From the NCBI GenBank assembly GCA_032191485.1, contig JAVDOI010000010.1, positions 6,751,318-6,815,317 on the forward strand: 64,000 nucleotides of DNA. The letters run 5' to 3'. The notes below the pieces were generated by a model that saw only the letters and a program-made list of their open reading frames with translations, was not told where the DNA came from and searched no databases. This document shows positions 30,261 to 42,989 of the stretch, one piece after another. Position numbers and translations under genes: made by a program. The stretch comes from Leptoclinus maculatus (lineage: Eukaryota; Chordata; Actinopteri; Perciformes; Stichaeidae). Position 1 is the first letter of the stretch; every line of letters begins with the position of its first letter.

Positions 30261-31829
30261 CTCATCAGGTCACGTAGGCGCTCGTACATTTGAATGCAAA
30301 GTGGGGAAATGTCAATCAATCACTATGGATCTTGGTTTGGGAAATCTGGCTTGAAGAAGAAAACAAACCAGAGATACGTAATGAGTTAAATGAGAGGGAA
30401 AAGCTATTGTTGCTGCAAGCTTAGAGGCTTTTTTTTCAAGGTTTGTTTTGGTCTGCTGCAACAAAAGATAGTTTATCATCTTTTTCTCTCATGACAAATG
30501 CTAGGATGCAAAAAAGCAAGCCTCCAAATGATTTGGCAGTTACATTATAATTAGCATTAATTAGGTAGTGTGTGGATTCAAACTATTTAAGAAATTAAAT
30601 CATCACTAAATTACATTTTTGCACACACAAAAATGTAAATGTACATGTGGCTTTCATATAACCATAATTAGCAATATTCCTGCTGATTTAACTTAATGCT
30701 ACCATAAGCATTTAATATAGCTAACGTTACTTGTAATTACAATAGAACTGAATGCTCTATAAGTTACACGAAAAATGTATTTTGCGTCATGAGTGATGTA
30801 GGTTACTAACATTATCTCACAGTAAAATACTTATTAATCCAACTACATTTCTGAAACAGTGGAGGAAACTAGCTTTGCTAGCTTAAGCTAGTGAACAGCT
30901 AGCTAACGTTAGCAACATTAAAATATGAAGACATTTTAACTAACAGTTAGCTCCATAGTTTAACCAAGGACCTGTATTTAAGTTATCTGTTCTGTTTCCT
31001 CCCGGTGTACCTACCTGTTGTGATGAATAAATTGACATAAATATTAATACTCTTAACAGCTTAACCCTTGACCCCACTAGCTACAGTTGACATTTTAGTT
31101 AGTACCTCTTTGTCATGTTTGCGCGAGATTGAACCCCTCATTAGTAACAACTTTATTTATTAGCATATTTAAAGTGACAGTAACGTAACAGTACTGCAGC
31201 TTTACTTTTTTATTAAAAATAGTGTCTGTAGCTAAATGTTTGCATCCAAATGTAAGCAGGCCAACTATGACAGATGTTTACTGTGAATTATTTTCATTAT
31301 TCGTTGAGTGCTTTGTGTTTGAAACACAGGAGGGTGTGAGTAACTGAGCTAATGACGGAACAACAAAGACCTGTGAGAAGACAACTGTCATGGGGGCATA
31401 GTGGTAACATCTCTGCTGTGTTGGCATACAATTCATCTCTGTGCGTCAATGGCAGGTTTACATAGTAAAAACTAAATGTTTTCTATAAAACACAAATAGT
31501 AACTGAAGTTTCAATGTATCTGTATCAATTAAAACGGCGATTAACCGCCATCAACCTCAAAAAAATCTGTTACTCAAAGGAGATGGTCATTAACTCAGTT
31601 TTTTTATGCCTCCTATCTGGAATGAACCATTTCAAATCTTTCGGGGGGGACATGGCGCCGACTCGTAACATTACGCGACGATATTATTCGAGTCAGTAAT
31701 TTGCGTAACCTTTTAACTATATATTTTATAAAAATCTTTCACAATCAAACGCAATTATCGGGGGAAGTCTTTGTTTTGTTACGGTAGAGCCAGTTGTATG
31801 TACGGTTACCCTTACAAAATAAATGATCT
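30261..31829. other. hfm1 upstream region and hfm1/znf644 divergent intergenic stretch
   Basis: No coding exon is seen. On the minus strand CAACAG|GTAGGT at 31015/31014 is a strong donor and could end a non-coding first exon of hfm1. The region near 30890-30920 carries the TAGCTAACGTTAGC-type motif frequent in fish DNA. The rest is AT-rich. Confidence 0.4.
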
Positions 31830-31946
31830 GTCCCACACCAGACCACCACGGAAAATGGCGACTGTGAAATAGATGGAAGACGAAAGTAAGAAATTATTCA
31901 ATGCAGCGTTTAAATTGTGCCCTGTCTCCATCCGCACCGCTCAGAG
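31830..31946 (+). other. Probable non-coding first exon of znf644
   Basis: The stretch around AAAATGGCGACTGTGAAATAG is GC-richer than its surroundings. It is followed by a good donor, CAGAG|GTAACG, at 31946. The small ATG frame in it stops within five codons, so it would be 5' UTR. The transcription start is not defined. Confidence 0.5.
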
Positions 31947-32962
31947 GTAACGTTTGTTGGTTTTTCATCATTTTATTGATGTCTGTGTAGTGAGTAGCGA
32001 GGGACGATTGTCATGAGCTATAGTTTAGCCTCACGAATAGGTTTTGCTATGGAACAGTCTTATGGAATGGTCTGCAGCTCCAGCAAGAGCAGCATCCAAC
32101 AACACAGCGTGACATAAACGCCGAATATATGCAATGATACCGTTACAAGACATGGTACAAATGATCGAATATGCTCTGTATGTAGGCACGTTTTGAAACG
32201 CATCCCAACTGCTGTGGGTTGGTATATAACTGAACTACTGTGTTGAAAGTTGTAACTCTGTACAAAATCCAACACCGCTCATCAAAAGCCATTGACTAGG
32301 TCCATCTCTTTGCAGTTTTTGTTGCTGCTGTGTAAATGTTATAAACACCTCTCTCTGCCACGGGAGCATTCACTTGGTATGACACTTTTATTGCCCTTCA
32401 AATTCCAGACCTCTCACTCTTGCGACCTTGTAGCGTTGTAAATGGCCACAATTAATTATCTTAGCAAAGTGTCAAGTGTGTATTATATTTAGCCATATTT
32501 ATTTTGTATTCAATGAAGGCTGTATGAGTCAGGAAGATAACTCTGGAGACATTGCAAGTAACTAGACAATTTGGTTTTACATCATAAAAGCACATTATAA
32601 TAACTAAGAACTACCTATTGGGAACTGTAGCTCGTAGGTAACATTCTATATTGGACTTATGAAAGCCCAAATATAACTGGTATGCCTGTGACATATGCTA
32701 AAGCATGCTAAAACTTTTAATTATAATCTAATAAAATGGTTGATTAATCTGCCAATTGTTTTGTTATAAAATGTCAGAGAACAGTGAAATATACCCCTTG
32801 TAATTTCCTTGAATGTGCTAAATTCCAAATTACGAGCATATCTATGATTGAGGGATTGCCTCCACGGGCTCTCAACATGGTGGCAGCTGAGCCAGCGCTA
32901 GCAGCTAACAGTGCTAACCGCCCAAACACTCTAAGCAACAGCAACAGTGCTGACAGAGCTAG

Positions 32963-33332
32963 CAGTAGCCCCTTTCACAGACTGAGATTCTGCAATACTG
33001 CTGTAAAGAACGTCCGCCGTTAATCCGGGTTTGCTTTTTCACATTGAACCAAACAACGACGGCACAATGCCACCTCAGTGGGTGATGCATCCTGGCATCG
33101 CGGGAGCAAAAGAGGCGCGACGTTTAACACAACAGTGTCGGCGCTCCGCCGCACCTGCTGTCCCTTTTCACACAGATGTCGGCTCAGCTCTGTGACTACC
33201 TCCGCTGCTGGCTCATCGGCAGAACAACTCCGTCCCCTCAATCCGCCTTCGTACCTTTCATACTGAACAGCGAGGCAGAATAACGGCGCAACTGTCCCGC
33301 CTTGTACAGGCTGTGTGTGAAAGGGGCTGGTG
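32963..33332. mobile_element. Small inverted-repeat element (MITE-like) in znf644 intron 1
   Basis: The left end reads CAGTAGCCCCTTTCACA. The right end is its near-complement, TGTGTGAAAGGGGCTGGTG. About 370 bases lie in total, GC- and CpG-richer than the flanks, with no coding frame of note. No clear target duplication was found. CA..G ends with an 8-bp class duplication would suggest hAT, but this is only a guess. Confidence 0.55.
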
Positions 33333-34176
33333 TTTACCTGGGGTGTAACAAAAGGGTGGGCATTACACTTCTGTGACGACGCCGTGGGTTTGGGACTGCA
33401 TTGTTTAGGGATTGCCGCCGTATGAGCAGTGCGTAGAGCAGTCGGTTTTAGCTATCCAGGGGGGCACACACTCTAGGACTTGCATGCACACACATGTCCT
33501 GACCAAGCCCCCAGGAAGAGCACCAGACTTTGAAGCTAATTTCGCATGAAGGACAAACGATTAAAGAAAAAGCCACAGCAATGTACCCATTAGATTATAA
33601 GATATCTTGTGTCCAATTCCGGGTGGCGATATAGGGTCATGGAGTGTCAAAAATGTAGAGATTTCCTTAAAGGCCCTGTTGAGATCGACTTCAGCGCCAA
33701 TTCATTCATTTGAATGGATCCAGTCCGTTGACATAGAGGGCTCCGGCAAAACAACGCAGGGTTATGCAACAAGGCGCTGTGGTAACCAATCAAATACATG
33801 CAAGTACACATTCCTGCTCGATTACTTTGTAAGACAAACACCGTTTGTTTACTGTTTATCTCACAATCATTTGTGCCTTCATAACACATTTTTTAGAGTT
33901 GTACAACCCTGAAACTGTCAAGGCAAAATTCCGTAGGCACAAGAATTTTACAAAGGCGGTAATTTGACTTTTATAATTTGAACATGGAAAAGCAACAACC
34001 TTACCCAGATCAGTTATCTGTTACTGTGCAGAGATCGCCTATCTCTGATCAGCTATGCCTTAAATTATAAAGGTTTACATTTAACTCTTGGGATACAGTG
34101 ATAACTGTTGGTTTTGTAGTCAAACACGTTTTGGTTAGGGATTATCTAAGAAGGATCTACTTTTCTTTTTCAGGTC

Positions 34177-37100
34177 ATGGCAGCTGAAATGTCATGTCTG
34201 ACAGGTGTTGATGAAGACGACAAAGATGCAGATCATGAGATCAATGCCCTCACACTCCTGCAAGAGCCAGTGAGAATGGCACAAGATTCAGCCTGTTGCA
34301 CCGATTCTTTTGGCAAACATCTGAAACAAAACAGTGTTCTAGATGTTCTGTCAAACACAGATATGTTGTCCCCGGTTGGCCTGGGAAATGGACCGTCTTC
34401 GCATCAGGCTACACAAGCCCATGAACTCAACAACATCTCCACAGAGAAAGAGGAGGCAAAGAGCATCACCCCACTAAAAACTGTGCAGGAAATTGATACT
34501 GCAGGAATTTGGGGTTTTGATGTAGACTCACCTGAGAACTCATTGGATAATTTTAGTAGCACCAGTGACCTTCATTGGGACCCTCACAAAGAGTTTATGC
34601 AGTTTCTGTGGGAGAACCATGGCGATTCACCTGGTGAGGAGCCTAAAGATGAAGTCTCTTCTGCCAACAGCCAAAGGAGAAGGAAGCGGAAAATGGACAT
34701 GGTTGTCATGGTAGATCCCTCAGAAGACCTTTATCCTGAACTGAGCCACAAGTCATCTGAGGAATTGTCTGATGCTGAAGACCAAGTAGACTCCATTCCT
34801 GTCAGGAAAGTCAGAAATTCAAGAAATTTCTCCCAGTCACAGTCGTCACCAACAGGGAAAGTTTCCACGTATCCCAATGGAACTGTAAAGGCCATCAAGG
34901 AAATTCTTTACAATGCACCTGCAAGAAATTCTCATGAGAACAGTATAGGTCATGGGCTTTCACCACTGAAGGGGAGGCTCACCATGAATTCTCATTCAGA
35001 GGAGAAGCCATCATGTTATCCTTGCTCAAAATGTAAGCTCATTTTCAAGAAAGAGCATCATTTGCATCGTCATGTGAAGTCTCATGTTGACTCTCCAAAT
35101 ATCTCGCCAAAGCCTTTTATATGCCGAGAATGTGGACAGTCCTTCAGACAAAGTGTTTCACTTATCGAGCACATGTCCATCCACAAAGACAAAACGGCAA
35201 GACTTACTGAGATCAAAGGCGGGAATGAAAAGAAGAAAGAGGAAAAAAAGAAGCTGTTCTGCCCTCAGTGCGCATTTGTTACAAACTGCCCAAACACATT
35301 TGTTCAACATGCGAAAACGCACGAGAAGGACAAGAGAAAGTTTAGATGTGACAAATGTAGCTTCAGGACACTGAGTGAGACGGATCTTAGGAGACATAAC
35401 ATTATGCAGCATACTGTTATTACTGTTAGAAAGCAAATCCAGAAGGATGACGATGACTCTGAAATCTTCTCCTGTAACATTTGTTCTTATAGAGCTTTTA
35501 GCAAAAGTGTTTTTAAGAATCACCTTCTGCGCCGCCATCAACAAACCTTAGAGGAAAACGAAGCGGAACAGCATAGTGAGAAAAATGCACAACCATCTAA
35601 GGAGCAACACGTGCCTACTACTAAAACTTCTGTAGAAGATGCAGAGATTACATCTAAAATCTCTATAAAAAATCAGATCCCCTCCAAAAGAGCTTGTTCA
35701 CCAAGCGACTCCAATGACATTTCAGACTTATTCAAAAATAGCAAGATTAAGAGAGGTCTCAAGTCTCAACTAACAGAGTCAAAGCTGGACAAATCCATAA
35801 ATGTTCTCCTGTCCCGACAAAGACATGGAAAGAAAACTCCAGAACAAAGGAAGGAAAGCAATAATCTCAGAACATCTGTTCAGGATTCCAAAGGTGACAA
35901 CGATGACCCTGATCAGCTGCCAGGAACATTGACTATTAAGGTTGAAGATTCAGCTTCATCTCCAAATGGCCATAGGATGACATCCAATGCTGCCGAAATA
36001 GATCAGTCAACAGTGAGAAAGTCACCGTCTAAAAGGAAGATGTCCATCCCATATCGCAACACCTCTGACCAAGCTTCATGCTTCATCTTACCAAAACATC
36101 TGCCAAGTCCCAAGAAAATGAACCAAGAAGAAGACGACGAAGAAGAAGAAGAAGAAGAAGAAGAAGAAGAAGAATTGTCCGACTATCAAGAAAAAGACAT
36201 TTTCCAGTTTGACGATACAGATACAGATGCGGACACTGACCTTTTTGACAACGGTATCAAGAAAGAAAAACAAAACATAATTTATACCTATAGCAGAAGA
36301 ATGTCCATGAGGGGTGCCCTGCAGGCGTCTAAAAGGCTATTTGAGAAAATAAAGACTGAAGAGCAAGACCAAACCGACCCTGAAATCAAAGAAGAATGCA
36401 TAGAAACGGAAGTCTTCCAAGAAACCATTGACTCCCACCAAATACCACTGAGTGAAGACTTCACAGAGGATTTTGATTTGGAGTTGGAACCGGGCAGCAA
36501 GAACTGTCCATACTGTCCTGCAGTCTTTGAATCGGGTGTTGGATTGTCCAACCATGTCCGAGGGCATCTTCATAGGGTCGGACTGAGCTACAATGCACGC
36601 CATGTAGTGTCTCCTGAGCAGGTGGCATCTCAAGACAGAAGGCCACGAATTCGACGAAAGATTTCAGCGTTCCGGAGATTGAAAAAAGGTAATTGCGTAC
36701 TTATTGCATGTTCTTCTATTCAAGGGAATCTATGCTTTATTATAACTTGGCTTTTATTTTTATGACTCTGGTCATCCGTGCCATATGTTATTTTTGAGCA
36801 TTAAACTTAACAAGTAATTCCTCAGATTTTGGAACGTGGCATCAGCTCTAAAAATAGGTCCACTAGGGCAACAAACAACGACAAACCCCAGATTAGTCAG
36901 TTCTTTGATAAAAAGATAAGAGCTAACAGTAAAATTATTATTGTCCATCAGTTTACAGACTGACATCTTAAGTCAACTATTACCTACGGTACTTAACATA
37001 GCCATGCACACTTTGTTTTTTCTATGAAATGAAAGATTATTGGAGACATTCTTGGTGTGCTAACTTTCGGTTCTACCTCCAAATGAAATTGTAACTATTC

Positions 37101-40100
37101 TGGACAAACCCGGCTTGTTATAAACCTACATGGTTGTATGTTGCCCCATTGAACCTCTTTTTAGCCATCTATTCATAATCATTGGGGGAGTTCAATGTTC
37201 TCACTACCAATTCAACCAATGGACAAGGCAGCGAAAATAAAACCCAAGCTTTGAACTGTAGTTTTCTGTTATATGTACTTAAAAAACAGTTAAAATGTTT
37301 CTAGGATTGTACTTGTATTGTTTAAGTTTACGTTTTCTTTGTTTTTTTTCAGCGTTACAGCTGGAGTCAGATTCTGAGACTGTTAAGAGCATTCACTCCT
37401 GTCCGTTATGTGGGGACTCATTTGATAACAGGACTGGACAGTCCAACCACATACGAGGCCACCTCAAAAAGCTTGGTAAAAGTTTTGCAACAAAAAACAA
37501 ATCCCCATTATTTTTACTCCGGGAGTTAATGCGTGACAAGAAGGAGTTCCAGCGGGCACTTCAAATTCTGGGAAAGAGACGGAACCATTTCCAATATGGT
37601 GCTTCACCAAAGGTGTCCAATGTTGATCGTTTCACGCCGTCACCCATTGGAATCCCAAAAAGTAATTATTTTCCAAGCGTTTGCGCTGATGCCAGAGCAG
37701 TGATGCCCACGTTTTCTTTAATGGAAATGGAATCTGAAAAAAAGCAACTAGACACTAAGTTGGATGTTAAAAATTCACTCTCGGGGACGACTGCCTTGAT
37801 AGGAATTCTGAAGAAGAGGAAGTGTCAGGAAGACGGCAGAATAAAGGGGTCTTCTCACATGTCAAGACACATGTTGGCAGTTTCTTCAAACCATGAGCAC
37901 AGTTCAGGATCAAGACTTGCATCTTCACTGCCAAATTCGCTATGCGGTAAGTAACTTCCTCAGTAGTAACCAGAAGGTAAGACTAGAAGTGGAATTCTCC
38001 ACTTAGAAACTTGATTAATTTCGTACAGTCTATAAGAGTCCTGTAATCCTCTTCATATTATTTATTGTCAAAAACTGTGTTGAATATCTCCAGTATGATA
38101 ATAGTCAATCTAATAGCAACTTACCACACAAACATGTATTTAACTTGAAACAAGAAAACTTACATGATACATAAAGAATGCAGTTAATAAGAAGTGTTTT
38201 TTAAATTTTTGTGTACTTAAATTTTTCTAATATTGGCTTGCCAAGGGTCTGGCTCTATTTTCATGGTTGTGTATAGGTTATGTGTATAGGACTAGGTTAT
38301 AAAAAGTAAAAAATAAACATAAGACAAGTGTATTAATTCACCTGTACATAAAAAAGCCAACCATCTACTACTAATATCCTGCATCAGCTTTTAAAGGCTC
38401 GGGGGAGGTAATTAAAACCTTTACTCTAAAACTCACATTGAGACATTAACATCTGCAGCAGCTGTTTTGAGCAAATATCTGTGTTGTTAAAGTAAGGTGT
38501 CATCAGCATAAAGGCATAGAATGTAATAATAATATTTTTTTATCTTACACTGTGGGACTTTTATGAATTATAAACTTGCCAAACAAAGGGAACAAATAAG
38601 CACAATGTTATTTAGGATTTTGCTTATTTGTTTTTCTTTGTATTTTGTGTCTTTTTACAGAGAAAGGTGAATTCAACAGGAAGGTTTGCGTCCACTGCAA
38701 TGCAACTTTCCACAGTGGAGTTAGCTTGTCTAATCACCTCCGGGCATACACAAAACGAAAAAGGAATGCCTTACTTGATGGAAACAGTAAGTGTCATCAG
38801 CAACAGTTTAAGTTGAAGACAATGAAAACATCCACTTTAAGGGCATAGTAGCAATCTGTGGCATAATTATCCACAAGCAGTGTTTTGATTAATGAATTGG
38901 TTGTAGTGAGTTAAATCACATTCATTTATAAAATGTTATGTGCCATTGCTCAGCAAATCAAAATGTCCCCTCCATCTTCGACCCTGAGGATCCAATCCTG
39001 ATAGTGGTGTCTCTGGGTTGGTTATGTGTTCCAATTAACACAATTGTTAATGTTTGGAAGGTGGGAAAACCAGTGAAGGTTCTCATCCTTGTTGCTGCAC
39101 CAGTGACTCATACTAATTTAACTTCTATTAAGGAACTTGAACGCTCTAGCAATAGAGTTTTCAGAACAGACAGAACGTACCGGAGTTCTTCAAAATCTCA
39201 GACTGGGAAATTTGTCAAAACTGGCCCAAAATTTCACACACGCATGGACCAAACTTTAGGCACAGAAATAAATGATATAAGTTGATATAATGGACAGAAA
39301 TGCATTAGATCAACTTACCTAAAGGATACCCTGTGATGTTTCTATGTAAACAACCACAGTTGTGTTTACATTCACAGTTTCTCATCAAAGCACGTCTTGT
39401 GTAACCTGGAGGCCTAAATACGTATTGAATAGATTTCCTTACTCATAAATCAGTATTTTTTTAATATGTCAAAACCTGGGTTGTTTCTATTCATACTGTC
39501 TAGCTAGCAGTCTTCTTCTTCCCCCACCACCACCACTTACTGTCAATCAGTGGATGAGCATGAAACCATTGGCAGCAATATGATGTGCCACATAACTTGT
39601 GTGCTCGGGATACAAACAAAACATTGCTCAACAACGTTACTAGTGGTCAAAACCTCCACAGGGTACCTTTAACTCAGGATATAGATGTTTTTGTTTAAAG
39701 AGACCGGAATACTTGGCATTGATCCAAGAACAAATGAACACATTCCATGAGAGTAGTCCAACAGCAGTATTTAAATTATTATTGTAGCAAAGGCACATTC
39801 ACATATGAAGAGTCAGTTCATGCTACTGCTAGTTTAAGTTGCTATGCAGAAAATTGCAGATTTTCATAAATCCTCCTTTAAACACGTATATTTTATATAT
39901 CCTGCTCAGCGCATTAAACAATTATATTTATTTATAGGAAAAGGTAAACGGCAGTGTGTCTTTACAGAAATAATGTCCCAGTTACTCAGGACAGTTTTCA
40001 TAACTCTTCATCGCTGTTCATTACAATCTCAAGAAACAGAGAAGACTTTTCAGCCATTACTTCCTTCACTCGATCTTCTGACCAAAAAACTGTTGCTCTG

Positions 40101-41891
40101 ATCAGACATGCTGGAGATAAATTCTGCCTACCCAGTTGTACCTGAGTAACCTGGTCACTGTTTCGGTTTTTGACAAATGAAATCCATTCACCTCCACTTT
40201 GTAGGTATGTCAGCAGAAATCTCAGACTAATACCTCAAGAAAGCTTTAGCCAAAGCTGTCTGTGGGGCCAGATACCACGAGAGGTTGTGATGTCCAAATT
40301 ATAGTTATAATTAGAGTACCAGTGGTTATTTGTGTCCTCCCCAAGGTAAGGATCCAGAACGGCGTCAGCAAGTAAGATATTGCAAAGATTTTAATTGTGG
40401 AGCTTGGTGGGTGCATCTGTGGGAGGAGCGACCTCTTCATGGCAGAAAGCTTTCAGGGCCTACTCTTCCTTCGGTCACAGATCATCACACTTATATCTGG
40501 GGCCTTGTTTCATAGCTACTCTTGATTGGGCCAATACAGAAGAGACACAGAGCCAAACCATTCACCTCACTGTCACAAGGCGAAAACATGAGTATGAATA
40601 AAGTGAAGGCTGATAAGGTCCAGTCATCCAAACTGACTGATTTATTGAACAGAAAATGTACAATTTTCACTGAACAACATCCTAACCTTTTAGTGGTTAT
40701 CATACACTTTGTGTCCATTTTTAAAATGTTAAATTAGCAAGGCTGTGCTGTAATTTCAAATGGAAGGACTGTAAAGTAATAATGTTAATTCTGTCTTTCA
40801 GCATTCGACTGTAAAGCAAGGAGGCAACGCTCAAGGCCTGGCTCAAAGAAGAAGACACTGCCCTTACCACAAACTCCAGAGGAAATGTACAGGCTCACCT
40901 GCAGGTAGTGCTTGTATTTTGTTTATAATACTGATAGTCTTTTTAAATGGTGGATAATATTGCATCTGCAGTCCAACAGACTTCAACAGTGATTGTTGCC
41001 CTGTCGCCCTGGGTAATTGTTGTGGTCTATTTGCTTCTGTTGCCAATCCACTTCATTTGTAAAACTAAAACTGCCTAGATGACTGAGAGGCCTATTGTCA
41101 TGGATGTAGCTCAAAAATTGTGAAACTGAGAGTGAAATTATATGTCACAAACAATCATTGTGATGATCGTGCATTGTAAAATAACGGCTGAACCAAAACT
41201 GTAACAACTAAATCTAAACAAAAGGCAGCAAAACAGCAGAGGCCCGGTAAAAACAAATTGGTTACACAGGCTTTTGTAGTAAGTTGACAATAAACACCAA
41301 ATTTTGCACAATGAACACTGCACATGACAGTAGTAGTTTTTTTGTTTTTTTTAACTCCCCTGTTTATATGCACCAATGGAAGTATAACAATATGTAAATG
41401 TCATTAGTTTTGCAGGTATTTGATATATCATAAACCAAATTATTATTAAAACTTTGATTTAGACCTCTTGGTGGCACCAGATGAAACATTAATTGATCAC
41501 CAAAGTTATTGCAATTCATCCCGAGGGGGACATGACTGTCTGTACAGCTTTTCATGGCATCCAATAACTTTAGTCTGGATCAAAGTGGTGCAACCAGCCT
41601 CAGACCAGTACTCCTATCCCTAGACACGCTGCTAAGCGTGGCTCAAAACCACTGCGTGTTGATCTATTATGTTCAATCTCTTCTTCTCTTGACAGGTTCT
41701 GTGACCTCGTCTTCCAGGGTCCCTTGTCGGTCCAGGAGGACTGGATCAAACATTTACAGAGACACATTATGAACACTAGTGTCCCTCACACTGGGCTAAG
41801 CATGGTAGAGGTCGCCTTGCTGCCCGCGGACCCCCCGACCCTCAAGACTGACCAAGACAGCTTTCTGACAGCCACACATGCTGCTTCATGA
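34177..41891 (+). CDS. znf644: Zinc finger protein 644
   Basis: Five coding exons: 34177-36688, 37353-37946, 38661-38786, 40802-40904 and 41696-41891, all in phase, giving 1,176 residues (human 1,327). The ATG lies four bases after the acceptor at 34173. C2H2 fingers sit near residues 283, 316, 362, 391, 432 and 776; another in exon 2 is CPLCGDSFDNRTGQSNHIRGH. Exon 3 has CVHCNATFHSGVSLSNHL but lacks the final histidine (RAYTKR), so that finger is atypical. Family landmarks are WGFDVDSPENSLDNFSS, HKEFMQFLWENH, KRKMDMVVMVDPSEDLYPEL and the C-terminal CRFCDLVFQGPLSVQEDW. A pure GAA run codes a poly-Glu block (about 651-666). In mammals ZNF644 works with WIZ to target the G9a/GLP histone H3K9 methyltransferases, and human variants are linked to high myopia. 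Intron 1 is over 2 kb and holds repeats. Confidence 0.95.
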
Positions 41892-42696
41892 AGCCAACGG
41901 GGACCTTTTTAAGAGTTCACTGACCTGTATGTGTATGTACATTGGATGTTCTTTCACTCTCTTTTTTTTCAATGAAATACTGGCCAAAAGTACAATATTG
42001 CTCAATGATGGAGATATTGTGCATGTTTGGACAGATAAAAAAAGTTAATTATTTTGGATATTATTCCTTTTTTCTGTTTTTACACGGTCCATTGTTTTGG
42101 AAATACAATTCCAAATGGACGGACTGTTTTCTTGTTTTATGCAGTAATGTAGTGTGGAATCCATTTCTAATGAAGACAACTTTTACCTCAGATTTCTCAT
42201 GGTTTGAGTCCGTTTTTGTCAACATTTGGGAGCACCTCTCTTCTGTATCACTATTCACATTTTAACGATACATAGAATCACGTTTCTTTTGTATTGCAAC
42301 CACGTTTAAATCCAAGCCCACGGCCTGTTTTCAGGCCACAGAGTTGGTGAGATAAATTCGACTGAAAACGACGGCACCTGAAAGCTCACAATTACCAGTT
42401 ACAGGAATCATGAGTGGAAAAGTGAGCTACTGTACAAGAACAAAAGAAAAATGTCTGAAAACTTGTTATGCATAGAAAGTGTTTTATAGTATTTCAATAA
42501 CTGCATTGTTTCTAATACAAAAACAAAATTAAAACTGATGGTGGTTAAGAAAAAGACACTCGGCACAGCCAGTGCTGACGAAGCCCTTCATACATGTCAC
42601 CTATATTTAATGTTTAAATATACTGTTTTCAAATTATTTTATTTTAAATGTACTATATCACAAAGATACAATGCTTAAAACATTTGTGTTGTTCTA

Positions 42697-42702
42697 AATA
42701 AA
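42697..42702 (+). other. Polyadenylation signal of znf644
   Basis: The first AATAAA of a cluster (AAATAAAATAAAAAAATAAA), about 800 bases after the stop codon, in an AT-rich 3' UTR. Confidence 0.6.
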
Positions 42703-42836
42703 ATAAAAAAATAAACAAGTTGACTTTTTTTCAATCCTTTTTTTCCACAAAATTTCACATGGTGATGACCTGGGAGTACTAGACTGTGTACAAAGATGCA
42801 TGAAAATCCATATTGTGAGAACAATATGCCTCCATT

Positions 42837-42842
42837 TTATTT
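42837..42842 (-). other. Polyadenylation signal of the znf326-like gene
   Basis: TTTATT on the plus strand is AATAAA on the transcribed minus strand, about 150 bases after the stop. It lies only 135 bases from the znf644 signal, so the two transcripts end almost tail-to-tail. Confidence 0.5.
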
Positions 42843-42989
42843 GGACAAATCCTGAATGACACAATCAACATACTTTCTTAGCAATCTACTGTACATTAGT
42901 GGCGCTGCAGCATTTATGTGTGGCTGTGACTGATGTTTAAATCAGCCTCTCAGTGTAAACGGTGTTTTGGAGTCTTCCAACGATTTCCA

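Noticed and set aside
36088..36273. Phe-rich minus-strand frame
   Set aside because: Antisense of the poly-Glu GAA run in znf644.
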